Positions 1 through 8,119 of a stretch of DNA of 64,000 nt are shown here, one piece after another. A program made the position numbers and the translations under genes. Positions within the stretch are counted from its first letter, which is position 1. Each line of letters starts with the position of its first letter. Below the pieces are notes generated by a model, which did no database searches, had not been told where the DNA came from, and saw only the letters and a program-made list of their open reading frames with translations. Origin of the DNA: Bradyrhizobium lablabi (lineage in GTDB: Bacteria > Pseudomonadota > Alphaproteobacteria > Rhizobiales > Xanthobacteraceae); the NCBI RefSeq assembly GCF_018129385.1, contig NZ_JAFCLN010000011.1, positions 142,262 through 206,261 on the forward strand. Reading direction: 5' to 3'.

Positions 1-501
1 ATCACCATTGCCATCGCGGCTCTCATCGCGTCGCTCGCCGGCGCCAACGCTGCGCCGCAGGTTCGCGCCGGCGTCCTGCAATGCCAGGGCGGACAGAATG
101 TCGGCTTCGTTGTCGGCTCGGTGACCTCGTTCGAATGCCTGTTCCAGAGCGAAGGCCGCAGGCCAGAGCCCTATATCGCAACCGTCCGCCGCTACGGCGT
201 CGACCTCGGCTTCACCGATCAGACGCGGCTGGCCTGGGCGGTCAACGCGCCGGTCGGTCGGGTCGGACGCGGCGAGCTCGCGGGCAGCTACGGCGGCGTC
301 GGCGCCAATGCCTCGGTGGGTGTCGGCTTCGGCGGCAATTTCCTGGTCGGCGGTCCGCAGAATGCCTATGCGCTACAGCCGATCAGCGTGCAGGGCCAGA
401 CCGGGCTGAATGTCGCGGCCGGTATCGCCGATATTCAATTGCAGCCGTATCGACCGGTGCGCGGCGGCCGGCATCATCATCATCGCCGCCATCGCGGCTG
501 A
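1..501 (+). CDS. DUF992 family secreted protein (5' end outside window)
   Basis: The reading frame is open from base 1, so the start lies upstream. The visible 166 residues begin inside a signal-peptide hydrophobic core, followed by a likely cleavage after AAP/A. The mature part is a DUF992 domain with the family landmarks: a Cys near the start (VLQCQGG), a second Cys (FECLF), a glycine-rich centre and the ALQPISVQGQ motif near the end. DUF992 proteins are small exported proteins of unknown function, common in Bradyrhizobium. The tail is unusual: RGGR followed by a His/Arg-rich stretch (HHHHRRHRG), absent from the paralogue just downstream. The two look like a tandem duplication. A strong hairpin terminator follows, so they are probably transcribed separately. 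Confidence 0.85.
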   Translation: MTIAIAALIASLAGANAAPQVRAGVLQCQGGQNVGFVVGSVTSFECLFQSEGRRPEPYIATVRRYGVDLGFTDQTRLAWAVNAPVGRVGRGELAGSYGGVGANASVGVGFGGNFLVGGPQNAYALQPISVQGQTGLNVAAGIADIQLQPYRPVRGGRHHHHRRHRG

Positions 502-525
502 AACGCCAATCATGCCGATGCAAGA

Positions 526-549
526 GGCCCGCGCAAGCGGGCCTTTTTT
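526..549 (+). terminator. Rho-independent terminator after the first DUF992 gene
   Basis: A 7-bp G+C stem (GGCCCGC 526-532, GCGGGCC 537-543) with a GCAA tetraloop is followed directly by six T residues (544-549). It lies 25 bases after the stop codon at 501 and separates the two DUF992 genes. Confidence 0.9.
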
Positions 550-654
550 GTTGGGCACGGACGCCCCTGTTGTGCCATAGACAGGCAAACGTCATCACAA
601 TGGCGTCAACCGTTACCCCGCATCATGCTTACTTTAAAGCTGGAGATTTTGATC

Positions 655-1131
655 ATGCGCCGCTCTTCCATCCTTGCCGGTGTTGCCCTTGCCATGACTG
701 CCTTCGTTGCCGGGTCCAGCGCGCAGCAGGGTCGCGTGCAGGTCGGCGTGCTGGAATGCCGCGGCGGCGCCAGCGTCGGATTCATCGTCGGCTCCGTCAC
801 CAATCTCGGCTGCGTGATGCGCGCCGCGGGACGGCCCGACGATTTCTATGTCGCGACCATCCGTAAAGTGGGGCTCGACCTCGGCATCACCCAGGAATCG
901 GCGCTGGCATGGGGCGTGTTCGCGCCGGTCGCGCAGCTCGGCCCGGGCGATCTCTCCGGCAATTACGCGGGCGCGCAGGGTAGCGCGACGCTCGGCGTCG
1001 GCGTCGGCGGCAACGTGCTGGTCGGCGGCTCCAACAACTCGATCGCGCTACAGCCGCTCAGCGTGCAGGGCCAGGTCGGCGTTGCCATCGCGGCCGGGTT
1101 GGAGAGTCTGGAACTCCGCCCGGGACGGTAA
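655..1131 (+). CDS. DUF992 family secreted protein
   Basis: Predicted exported protein of 158 residues. I place the start at the ATG at 655 (MRRSSILAG), which gives a clean signal peptide: two Arg, a hydrophobic run to about residue 20, then SSAQQG. An in-frame ATG at 625 would add ten poorly fitting residues. The mature protein repeats the pattern of the gene before it: VLECRGG, GCVMR, the glycine-rich LGVGVGGNVLVGGS and ALQPLSVQGQ. It lacks the His/Arg-rich tail of its neighbour. The molecular function of DUF992 is unknown; a periplasmic or surface location is inferred from the signal peptide. Confidence 0.88.
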   Translation: MRRSSILAGVALAMTAFVAGSSAQQGRVQVGVLECRGGASVGFIVGSVTNLGCVMRAAGRPDDFYVATIRKVGLDLGITQESALAWGVFAPVAQLGPGDLSGNYAGAQGSATLGVGVGGNVLVGGSNNSIALQPLSVQGQVGVAIAAGLESLELRPGR

Positions 1132-1138
1132 GCCTCGC

Positions 1139-1222
1139 CGTCATTGCGAGCGAAGCGAAGCAATCCATCTCTCGATTCGGGGAACGATGGATTGCTTCGT
1201 CGCTGCGCTCCTCGCAATGACG
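1139..1222. repeat. Intergenic palindromic repeat, family A (CGTCATTGCGAG type)
   Basis: An imperfect inverted repeat that starts CGTCATTGCGAG and ends with the complementary CTCGCAATGACG. Inner arms carry GAAGCAATCCAT and ATGGATTGCTTC. Two more copies lie at 42924-43009 and 44917-44998. RNA from either strand would fold into a long hairpin. No gene is visible inside it. Confidence 0.85.
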
Positions 1223-1361
1223 ATGGTGGCGTTAAAGGACAGTCTGACTGCCACGATGCAACGCAATAATTTTTCCCGCTTGCCAAAACCGCGGGACAGG
1301 CGGAGCATTGGAGCCGCCGACCCAATCATGGGCCGACTTCAAACATTGAAGGAGGCGGCGA

Positions 1362-3410
1362 ATGGGACAAGACGTCAGAAGTCCCCGAGGTCCACGGTGC
1401 ATCGCGCTGGTGGGCCCTTTCCAAAGCGGTAAAACCACCCTTCTCGAAGCAATCCTGGCGCGAGCCGGCGCCATCCCCAAAGCCGGCAGCGTCGACGCCG
1501 GAACCTCCCACGGCGACGCCAGTCCCGAAGCCCGACAGCACAAGATGAGCGTCGGCCTCTCCGCCGCGTCAGTCACCTTCATGGGCGACAGCTATACCTT
1601 CGTCGATTGTCCAGGCTCGGTTGAATTCACGCACGACATGCGCGCGGCGCTGCCCGCGGTCGATGCGGCCATCGTGGTCTGCGAGGCGGACGAGAAGAAG
1701 CTGCCGCAATTGCAGATTATCCTGCGCGAGCTCGAGGATCTCGGCATTCCCAGATTTTTGTTCCTCAACAAGATCGACAAGGCCAACAAGCGCATCCGCG
1801 AGACGCTGGCGACGCTACAGCCCGCCTCGCGCGTGCCGCTGGTGCTGCGGCAGATTCCGATCTGGAACGGCGAACTGATCGAAGGTTTTGTCGATCTCGC
1901 GCTGGAGCGCGCCTTCGTCTATCGCGAGCACAAGCCTTCCGAAGTCGTCGCGCTCGAGGGCGGCAATCTCGACCGCGAGAAGGAAGCCCGCTTCTCGATG
2001 CTGGAAAAGCTCGCCGATCACGACGACGCGCTGATGGAGCAATTGCTGGAAGATATCCAGCCGCCGCGCGACGCGGTGTTCGACGATCTCGCCCGCGAAT
2101 TGCGCGAAGGCCTGATCTGCCCGGTGCTGCTGGGCTCCGCCATCCGCGAGAACGGCGTGCTGCGCCTGATGAAGGCGCTGCGGCATGAAGCGCCCGGCGT
2201 TGCGGAAACCGCAAAGCGCCTCGGCGCGCCCCAGCAAAAGGAGGCGCTCGCCTATGTGTTCAAGACCGTGCACCAGTTGCACGGGGGCAAGCTCTCCATG
2301 GTTCGCCTGCTCTCCGGCCATCTCGCCGATGGCGCGACGCTGCTGTCGTCTGCGGGCGAGAGTGGTCGCGTCTCCGGCATCCTCGGCGTCAATGGCGCCC
2401 ACGATTCCAAGCGTTCGTCGGCGGATGCCGGCGACACGATTGCGCTCGGCAAGCTCGACGCCGTCAAAACCGGCGACACGCTCACCGGTGGCAAGACGGC
2501 GCCCGCCGTGTTGATCAAGGTCGAGCCTGCTGCGCCGGTGCTCGCGATGTCGATCGCGGCCAACGACCGCAAGGACGACGTCAAGCTCGGCCAGGCCCTG
2601 ATCCGGCTGAACGAGGAGGATCCCTCGCTCACCATGGTGCAGAACCAGCGCACCCACGACATCGTGCTGTGGGGGCAGGGCGAAATGCATCTGCGCGTGG
2701 CCATGGAACGGCTGAAGGACCGCTTTGGCGTCAACGCCAAATCGCATCCCACCGCGATCGGCTATCAGGAGACCATCCGCAAGTCGATCACCCAGCGCGG
2801 CCGTCACAAGAAGCAGTCCGGCGGCCACGGCCAGTTCGGCGACGTCGTGCTCGACATCAAGCCGATGCCGCGCGGCACCGGTTTTGAGTTTGCCGAGAAG
2901 GTGGTCGGCGGTGCGGTGCCGCGCAACTACATCCCGGCGGTGGAGGAGGGCGTTGTCGATGCCCTGGCGCGCGGCCCGCTCGGCTTCCCCGTGATCGACG
3001 TGCATGTCACGCTGACCGACGGCTCCTATCACAGCGTCGATTCCTCCGACCTTGCGTTCCGCACCGCGGCGCGCATCGGCGTAGCCGAGGCGTTGCCGCA
3101 ATGCGCGCCGGTGTTATTGGAGCCGATCCACACCGTCGAGATCGTCTGTCCCACCGAGGCCACCGCCAAGATCAACGCGATCCTGTCGGCGCGGCGCGGA
3201 CAGATCCTCAGCTTCGATACCCGCGAGGGCTGGAACGGATGGGACTGCGTCCGCGCCACCATGCCGGAAGCGGAGATCGGCGACCTGATCGTCGAGTTGC
3301 GCTCGGCCACTGCCGGCGCCGGCAGTTTTACGAGACAGTTCGACCGCATGGCCGAAGTCTCCGGCCGCGATGCCGACAAGATCATCGCCGCCCATCGCGA
3401 CGCGGCGTGA
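1362..3410 (+). CDS. Elongation factor G-like translational GTPase (atypical paralogue)
   Basis: A 682-residue protein with EF-G architecture: G domain (about 1-250), domain II (about 290-380), domains III-V including the KHKKQSGG-like segment RHKKQSGGHGQFGDV and a C-terminal EFG_C fold. The P-loop GPFQSGKT is at 18-25 and NKID at 136-139. The canonical DTPGH of switch II reads DCPGS at 82-86, so the histidine needed for ribosome-stimulated GTP hydrolysis in EF-G is a serine. The switch I region (about 50-63) is also divergent. It is not in a str operon (no rpsL, rpsG or tuf nearby), so it is probably a secondary EF-G-like factor rather than the main FusA. A good ribosome site (GAAGGAGG) precedes the ATG at 1362. 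It could act on stalled ribosomes or in ribosome recycling, but that is inference. Confidence 0.85.
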   Translation: MGQDVRSPRGPRCIALVGPFQSGKTTLLEAILARAGAIPKAGSVDAGTSHGDASPEARQHKMSVGLSAASVTFMGDSYTFVDCPGSVEFTHDMRAALPAVDAAIVVCEADEKKLPQLQIILRELEDLGIPRFLFLNKIDKANKRIRETLATLQPASRVPLVLRQIPIWNGELIEGFVDLALERAFVYREHKPSEVVALEGGNLDREKEARFSMLEKLADHDDALMEQLLEDIQPPRDAVFDDLARELREGLICPVLLGSAIRENGVLRLMKALRHEAPGVAETAKRLGAPQQKEALAYVFKTVHQLHGGKLSMVRLLSGHLADGATLLSSAGESGRVSGILGVNGAHDSKRSSADAGDTIALGKLDAVKTGDTLTGGKTAPAVLIKVEPAAPVLAMSIAANDRKDDVKLGQALIRLNEEDPSLTMVQNQRTHDIVLWGQGEMHLRVAMERLKDRFGVNAKSHPTAIGYQETIRKSITQRGRHKKQSGGHGQFGDVVLDIKPMPRGTGFEFAEKVVGGAVPRNYIPAVEEGVVDALARGPLGFPVIDVHVTLTDGSYHSVDSSDLAFRTAARIGVAEALPQCAPVLLEPIHTVEIVCPTEATAKINAILSARRGQILSFDTREGWNGWDCVRATMPEAEIGDLIVELRSATAGAGSFTRQFDRMAEVSGRDADKIIAAHRDAA

Positions 3411-3414
3411 TTTC

Positions 3415-3444
3415 TTCCGGGGTGCGTGCAAGCGCACCCCGGAA
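3415..3444. other. Perfect 12-bp stem-loop after the EF-G-like gene
   Basis: TTCCGGGGTGCG (3415-3426) pairs perfectly with CGCACCCCGGAA (3433-3444) around a TGCAAG loop, starting five bases after the stop codon. There is no T tract on the plus strand, so I do not call it an intrinsic terminator. A related sequence (GGTGCGCACTTGCGCACC) occurs near 17519, which suggests a small dispersed repeat that may also protect the mRNA 3' end. Confidence 0.6.
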
Positions 3445-3535
3445 ATCACGATGGCTCAGGGTCTGACACCTTCCTGCCACGGATCGTCCATATTGGATCG
3501 ATGACAAGTCGGACGATCCGGGGCAGGGCTGTCGC

Positions 3536-5554
3536 ATGCGTGTTTGGCCGTACATCGCCGCGTTGGTTGCGATCATCGCGGCGCGTGGCGTGCTCGCGCA
3601 GGACAAACCACCTGAACTGACGCCGGCCGGCAAAGTGATCTTGCAAGGCAAGCTCGCGGCCGAAGGCCAGCCACTCTACGACCGCCCTGGACCCGGAAAA
3701 CCGATCACCTTCCCTCTGGCAATGTGCACCTTTCCGGGCGGTCTGTGCGGAGCTGTCCGTCGCGACGGAACGGTTGCCGTATCTCCACGCTATGACTGGG
3801 TCGGCAAATTCTCTGACAACCGCGCCGCGGTCCGCCTCAATGGCCTCTATGGCTTCGTCGACGAAGAGGGACGTGAGGTTGTCAGGCCGCAATACCGGAT
3901 TGTCGGCGATTACGAATACGGCTTTGCGCAAGTCGACGTCGACGGCAAGTCCGGCCTGATCGATCGCGACGGCAAGATGGTGTTCGCGCCGAAATACGGT
4001 TTTATCACAGCGATGGGTCCGGACCGCTTTTACGTTTCCGAGCACAGGTGGGTAGGCGGAACGACCGGCGCTGAAGACTTTTCCGGCATGCGGACCGAGT
4101 TCACCGCGACCGGTGGCATGAAAGTTATCGGACTGTTTCTTGGTAGCGACACGATCATGCCAGACTCCTCCGGATACGTCGTCGACATCGCCGGACGACA
4201 GATCGAGCCGCGCGCACAATTTCCTGCATTCGACAAGAACGATCCATCGATCACATGGGTACAAAGAGAAAAACTATGGGGGCTGGCGCGTAGCGACGGG
4301 AGCTGGCTCGTCGAGCCAAAATTCCAGTACGTGGATGCGCTGCGTGATGGCCTTGCGCGCGTCACGCTCAACGGCAAGGTCGGCTTCCTCGACCGAACCG
4401 GAAATTTCGCGATCGAGCCGGTGTTCGATAAGGCCGAATGGTTCACGTCAGGTCTCGGGCGTACGTCGGCGGAGCGAGATGGTGTTGTGGGCGTGATCGA
4501 CAAGACCGGCGCCTGGGTGTTCCGGACGAACTACCAGTACCTTTATCTCGCGAGGCAGCTGGGCAAGGACGGCGAACCGGAAACTGTGTTCGGCTGGCAT
4601 TTCAAGAACGATAACCGGTGGGGGCTTTTGAACCTAGATGGCCGCGTAGTGCTGAATGCGGAGTTTGATCAAGTCGTCTGGCGTTGCGGTGACGATCGGC
4701 TACGGGCCTACAGGAACAAGGATCTGCTGTATTTCAAGGCGGATGGCAGCCCACTGCAACCGCCCGACGGCCGGCTTTTGAACTTCGCATGTAGTGATGC
4801 TCCGCTCTACACCTTGAAGATCGGCGACAAATACGGGCTGCTCGACTCCAACCTTCGGCCGCTTACACCGGTTCACTTCGACGCCATGGTCTGGGCAGGA
4901 CAGAATGCTCGGAATGCGAAGATCGACGGCAAATGGGGACGTATCGGGCCGGACGGCCGCTGGCTGCTCGAACCGCGGTTCGACCACCTCTCATCCGACA
5001 CGGATCCCTTCGTGGCATCTATCGACGGCAAGCGCGGCTTCGTTCGGGCAGACGGTTCATGGCTGATCGAGCCGAAATTCGACGCCGCAATAATCGGGCG
5101 CGACGGTAAGGCGTTCGTTACGATTGCCGGCACAACCGGCGTCGTGCGGTTGGCGGATCAGTCCTGGATCGTGCAGCCACGGCGAGGTGTCATGTGCGAT
5201 ATCGGCGGCGGCCTGATTTCGGAAGTCGACGGCAAGCGCGTGGTCCTGTCACCGGCGGGCGAGACCTGGGTCGACATCGGCGCCGAGCGGATCGGCATCA
5301 ATCTCGATCTGGGGCTCCTGACCTTTCTCAGGGATGGCAAGTGGGGGCTGGTCGATACTTCAGGGCAGGTGATGCTCGAGCCGCAGTTTGAAGAGCCAAC
5401 CTATTTCACACAGCGCGGCATCGCCTGGGCCAAGCGCGATGGGCGCTGGTGCGCGATTAACCGTCGCGGCCATCCTGTGCCGGGCATTGCATGCGCTGAT
5501 GCCGATCCCCTGCGGCGGCCGAACGCCCGCTTCGAGTGCAAGGTCGAGCCCTGA
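3536..5554 (+). CDS. WG-repeat (KWG) protein, exported
   Basis: A 672-residue protein with an N-terminal signal peptide (MRVWPYIAALVAIIAARGVLAQ). Most of its length is repeated units of the WG/KWG type, for example GLYGFVDEEGREVVRPQYRI, GKSGLIDRDGKMVFAPKYG, EKLWGLARSDGSWLVEPKFQ and GKWGLVDTSGQVMLEPQFEE. More than ten units are recognisable. WG repeats form beta-strand-rich scaffolds, usually thought to mediate binding. No catalytic domain is evident. The segment around 150-215 (GGTTGAEDFSGMRTEFTATGG) interrupts the repeat series. It is monocistronic, with 125 bases of upstream spacer that include a stem-loop. Function is unknown; a periplasmic or surface role is inferred from the signal peptide. 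Confidence 0.85.
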   Translation: MRVWPYIAALVAIIAARGVLAQDKPPELTPAGKVILQGKLAAEGQPLYDRPGPGKPITFPLAMCTFPGGLCGAVRRDGTVAVSPRYDWVGKFSDNRAAVRLNGLYGFVDEEGREVVRPQYRIVGDYEYGFAQVDVDGKSGLIDRDGKMVFAPKYGFITAMGPDRFYVSEHRWVGGTTGAEDFSGMRTEFTATGGMKVIGLFLGSDTIMPDSSGYVVDIAGRQIEPRAQFPAFDKNDPSITWVQREKLWGLARSDGSWLVEPKFQYVDALRDGLARVTLNGKVGFLDRTGNFAIEPVFDKAEWFTSGLGRTSAERDGVVGVIDKTGAWVFRTNYQYLYLARQLGKDGEPETVFGWHFKNDNRWGLLNLDGRVVLNAEFDQVVWRCGDDRLRAYRNKDLLYFKADGSPLQPPDGRLLNFACSDAPLYTLKIGDKYGLLDSNLRPLTPVHFDAMVWAGQNARNAKIDGKWGRIGPDGRWLLEPRFDHLSSDTDPFVASIDGKRGFVRADGSWLIEPKFDAAIIGRDGKAFVTIAGTTGVVRLADQSWIVQPRRGVMCDIGGGLISEVDGKRVVLSPAGETWVDIGAERIGINLDLGLLTFLRDGKWGLVDTSGQVMLEPQFEEPTYFTQRGIAWAKRDGRWCAINRRGHPVPGIACADADPLRRPNARFECKVEP

Positions 5555-5637
5555 TCCGGCGCCTTCATGACCCTGATAATGCGCCTACCGCCTGGCGCCG
5601 GCCCGCAATGCTCTAGGAACGCTTGATATCTAAAACC

Positions 5638-5678
5638 TGTAAACCGATGCTTGAAACCCGTTTTCACACGGTGTAAAC
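5638..5678 (+). promoter_or_regulatory. Candidate direct-repeat operator upstream of the XRE gene
   Basis: TGTAAAC occurs at 5638-5644 and again at 5672-5678, in direct orientation with start points 34 bases apart. Both lie in the otherwise A+T-rich leader just before the regulator at 5709. Binding by that regulator is a guess from position only. Confidence 0.25.
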
Positions 5679-5708
5679 ATATGCCGGTTCAGATTGAGAG
5701 AAGGCTCG

Positions 5709-6011
5709 ATGATCACGGCCAATCAACTCAGGGCTGCGCGCGCTCTCCTGAATATCGATCAGCGGCAAACGGCCGATCTGGCGGACCTTTCCGTTCCGAC
5801 CATTCAGCGCATGGAGGCGAGCGAAGGCGTCATCCGGGCCAACGTCGATTCCCTGATGAAGCTGGTTTCCGCGCTCGAGAACGCCGGAATCGAATTGATC
5901 AATCCGGGCGTGCCGAGCGTGTCCGGCGGGCGCGGCGTCCGGCTCCGCGAGCACGTCGCAAGCCCGAGGACCGTCCGGCAATCAAAATTGTCGTCGGAGC
6001 GGACTCGCTGA
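5709..6011 (+). CDS. Small XRE-family helix-turn-helix regulator
   Basis: A 100-residue protein with an HTH_XRE/Cro-like domain at about 3-57: LRAARALLNIDQRQTADLADLSVPTIQRME contains helices 1-3, with SVPTIQRME as the recognition helix. The short C-terminal tail is basic. The ATG at 5709 (MITANQ) follows an AGAGAAGG ribosome site; an ATG five codons earlier fits less well. It closely resembles the regulator at 13198-13518 through the HTH, the NVDSL(M/V)KLV segment, the AGIELI segment and the GRGVRL tail. The two regulators bracket the hydrogenase-related operon. This one is transcribed toward the operon and ends 38 bases from its 3' end. Confidence 0.85.
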   Translation: MITANQLRAARALLNIDQRQTADLADLSVPTIQRMEASEGVIRANVDSLMKLVSALENAGIELINPGVPSVSGGRGVRLREHVASPRTVRQSKLSSERTR

Positions 6012-6049
6012 GCGCGGTGTTGCCGCATCCGTAGCATCCGGAAAGCTCA

Positions 6050-6583
6050 TCAAGGTGCGGTCGCGCCTTTGTCCGCGCGTTCAAGCAATGCCAGCAGGCC
6101 TTGCAGCATCGCCATCGGCGTAGGCGGGCAGCCGGGAATGTGCAGATCGACCGGCACCACTTCCCTGACGCCTCCGACCACCGCGTAACTGCCGGCGAAA
6201 CATCCACCGTCCCGCGCGCAATCTCCGACCGCGACGACCCATTTGGGATTGGGGGTGGCGTGATAGGTGCGCTCCAGCGCATCGCGCATGTTCCGGGTCA
6301 CGGGACCGGTCACGAGCAGCACGTCGGCATGGCGCGGCGAGGCGACGAAGCGGATACCGAAGCGTTCGACATCGTAGTAGGCGTTGTTCAGTGCGTGGAT
6401 TTCGAGTTCGCATCCGTTGCACGATCCGGCGTCGACTTCGCGGATCGACAGGCTGCGGCCGAGCCGCCGCCGTGCCGCGTCGCCGAGCGCCGCGGCGAGT
6501 TCGGCAAGGGCCGCGTCGCCCGCGGCCGGCGCCCGTTCGGTGAGCGGCCGGCGAATCAGGCTTTCAAACAGAAGCTTGCGCAT
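6050..6583 (-). CDS. NuoB/HyfI-like small subunit of a hydrogenase-related membrane complex
   Basis: A 177-residue protein of the NuoB / [NiFe]-hydrogenase small-subunit superfamily. It keeps the four expected ligands for one [4Fe-4S] cluster: C55 and C58 in SCNGCELE, C122 in GDCARDGGCF and C152 in PGCPPTP. The CxxC spacing of the first pair is hydrogenase-4 style rather than the adjacent CC of complex I. It is the last gene of the operon, 12 bases after the large subunit. In the complex it would carry the terminal electron-transfer cluster next to the large subunit, on the cytoplasmic side. Commonly annotated hyfI/hycG-like; I withhold the symbol because the complex is not a typical formate hydrogenlyase. 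Confidence 0.88.
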   Translation of the reverse strand: MRKLLFESLIRRPLTERAPAAGDAALAELAAALGDAARRRLGRSLSIREVDAGSCNGCELEIHALNNAYYDVERFGIRFVASPRHADVLLVTGPVTRNMRDALERTYHATPNPKWVVAVGDCARDGGCFAGSYAVVGGVREVVPVDLHIPGCPPTPMAMLQGLLALLERADKGATAP

Positions 6584-6595
6584 CGGGTGCCGTCC

Positions 6596-8107
6596 CTAGA
6601 TGTCCTGCCCTGAATACGAACAGTTGAATGACTTGTTGCAGAGTGGAAAGTCCGCCACGATGTTGTTCTCGATCGCCGCCTCGAGCAGTGGCCACTGGAA
6701 CCAGGACGGATCGCGCAGGTGGCAGCGCTCGACGACGCCGTCGCGCAGGCGGAGCCAGACCAGCACGTCGCCGCGAAAGCCCTCGACGATCGCCATGCCC
6801 TCGCGCGCCTCGCGGCGATCTCCGGCATGCGTTCCCAGCGCACCGTCGGGTAGCCGCTCCAGAATCTGATCGATCAGCGCGATCGACTGCTCGACTTCAC
6901 GCACACGGATCCAGACGCGCGCGTTGACGTCGCCCTCATTCAGGACCGGTACCTCGAAGCGCAGATTGTCATATGGCGCATAGGCAAGGGTCCGGCGCGT
7001 GTCGAAGGATCGGCCGGAGGCGCGTCCGATGTAGCCGCCGGCGGCGTATCGTTTGGCAAGTTGCGGCTTGACGATGCCGGTATCGACGGTGCGGTCCTGC
7101 AACGATGCGGTGTTGTCGTACAGCTCCACCAGTTCCGGAAAGCGCAGGCGGATGTTGTCGAGCGTCGTGCGAATGGTGGCCTTGCCCGCCTTGTCGAGGT
7201 TGCGCGTCACGCCTCCGGGCACGATGATGTCCCGCATCAGGCGGTGGCCGAAGGCGGAATGGGCCGCACGCAGAATGCTTTCGCGCAGCACGCCGCAATG
7301 GGCGTTGATCAGGGCGAAAGACGCATCGTTGCAGATCGCGCCGATATCGCCGAAATGGTTGGCGAGCCGTTCCAGTTCGGCCAGCAGCGCGCGCAGCCAG
7401 CTCGCGCGATCCGGCACCGTCAGGTCCAGCGCTGCTTCGGCAGCCTTCGAAAACGCATAGGCATAGGCAACGGTGCTGTCGCCCGATACGCGTCCGGCGA
7501 GCCGGACGGCCCGTTCGAGGCTGGCTCCCGTCATCAGTCCCTCGGTGCCCTTGTGGGTGTATCCCAGCCGCTGCTCCAGCCGGACCACGGTCTCGCCGCT
7601 GGCGGTGAAACGGAAATGCCCGGGCTCGATGATTCCGGCGTGCACGGGGCCGACCGCGATCTGGTGCATGTCCTCGCCTTCCACCGGAAGGAAGCGATAG
7701 GGCGCGGTCTGCGTCAGCGCGTCGATGCGCGCGCCCAGCGGAAAGCGAACGCCCCATCGATTGTGGTCGAGCCAGGGGCGGCCATCGGGCAAGCCTTCCG
7801 GCGACAATCCGAACAGGTCCCTGATGGTGCGCTCCAGTCGCATCGCGGGCGGGTGGCGCTGGCTGACCGAGGGGTAGCGGCGATCGGGGCAGTCGAGGCT
7901 GACGACGGCAACGGCCGCGGCCTGCTGGTCCAGGATCGCCATGTGCACGGTCGACGGTTCGCCCCAGAGACCGAGCAGACTCCAGCGTCCATGCGCCAGT
8001 TCGCCCGCGGCGAATTCCCAGATCGAGGTATCGACGGCAACGCGCGGCCAGGGGCGATGCTGCGGGATCGAGCGGCCTTCCAGCACAAGATCGGTCAGGG
8101 ATGGCAT
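6596..8107 (-). CDS. HyfG/HycE-like large subunit without NiFe ligands (fused NuoC-NuoD type)
   Basis: 503 residues: an N-terminal NuoC-like (30-kDa) part to about 110, then a NuoD / group 4 [NiFe]-hydrogenase large-subunit part. The proximal nickel-binding motif RxCGxC is RVSGDS at 206-211, so both cysteines are serine. The C-terminal end reads DFPLCNKSFNCSYSGQDI, with no DPCxxC motif. Without the four Ni ligands it should not be a hydrogenase. The pattern fits the energy-converting hydrogenase-related (Ehr) complexes, which bridge group 4 hydrogenases and complex I and whose substrate is not established. It lies 12 bases after the HyfF-like gene and 12 bases before the small subunit. Confidence 0.87.
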   Translation of the reverse strand: MPSLTDLVLEGRSIPQHRPWPRVAVDTSIWEFAAGELAHGRWSLLGLWGEPSTVHMAILDQQAAAVAVVSLDCPDRRYPSVSQRHPPAMRLERTIRDLFGLSPEGLPDGRPWLDHNRWGVRFPLGARIDALTQTAPYRFLPVEGEDMHQIAVGPVHAGIIEPGHFRFTASGETVVRLEQRLGYTHKGTEGLMTGASLERAVRLAGRVSGDSTVAYAYAFSKAAEAALDLTVPDRASWLRALLAELERLANHFGDIGAICNDASFALINAHCGVLRESILRAAHSAFGHRLMRDIIVPGGVTRNLDKAGKATIRTTLDNIRLRFPELVELYDNTASLQDRTVDTGIVKPQLAKRYAAGGYIGRASGRSFDTRRTLAYAPYDNLRFEVPVLNEGDVNARVWIRVREVEQSIALIDQILERLPDGALGTHAGDRREAREGMAIVEGFRGDVLVWLRLRDGVVERCHLRDPSWFQWPLLEAAIENNIVADFPLCNKSFNCSYSGQDI

Positions 8108-8119
8108 GTGCCGTTCATC

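Noticed and set aside
373..588. Small minus-strand frames over the first DUF992 gene
   Set aside because: They lie antisense to a conserved coding region and share no features with known proteins.
1815..3101. A long open frame on the minus strand across the EF-G-like gene
   Set aside because: It is antisense to a well-supported gene, has low-complexity His/Arg/Ala/Asp composition and no recognisable domain; a typical shadow in high-G+C DNA.
3415..3444. An intrinsic terminator after the EF-G-like gene
   Set aside because: The stem is strong but lacks a T run on the plus strand, so I annotate it only as a stem-loop.
6596..8107. An active [NiFe] hydrogenase or formate hydrogenlyase large subunit
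   Set aside because: The Ni-binding cysteine motifs are missing (RVSGDS and no DPCxxC), and no ferredoxin-type or formate dehydrogenase subunit is next to it.
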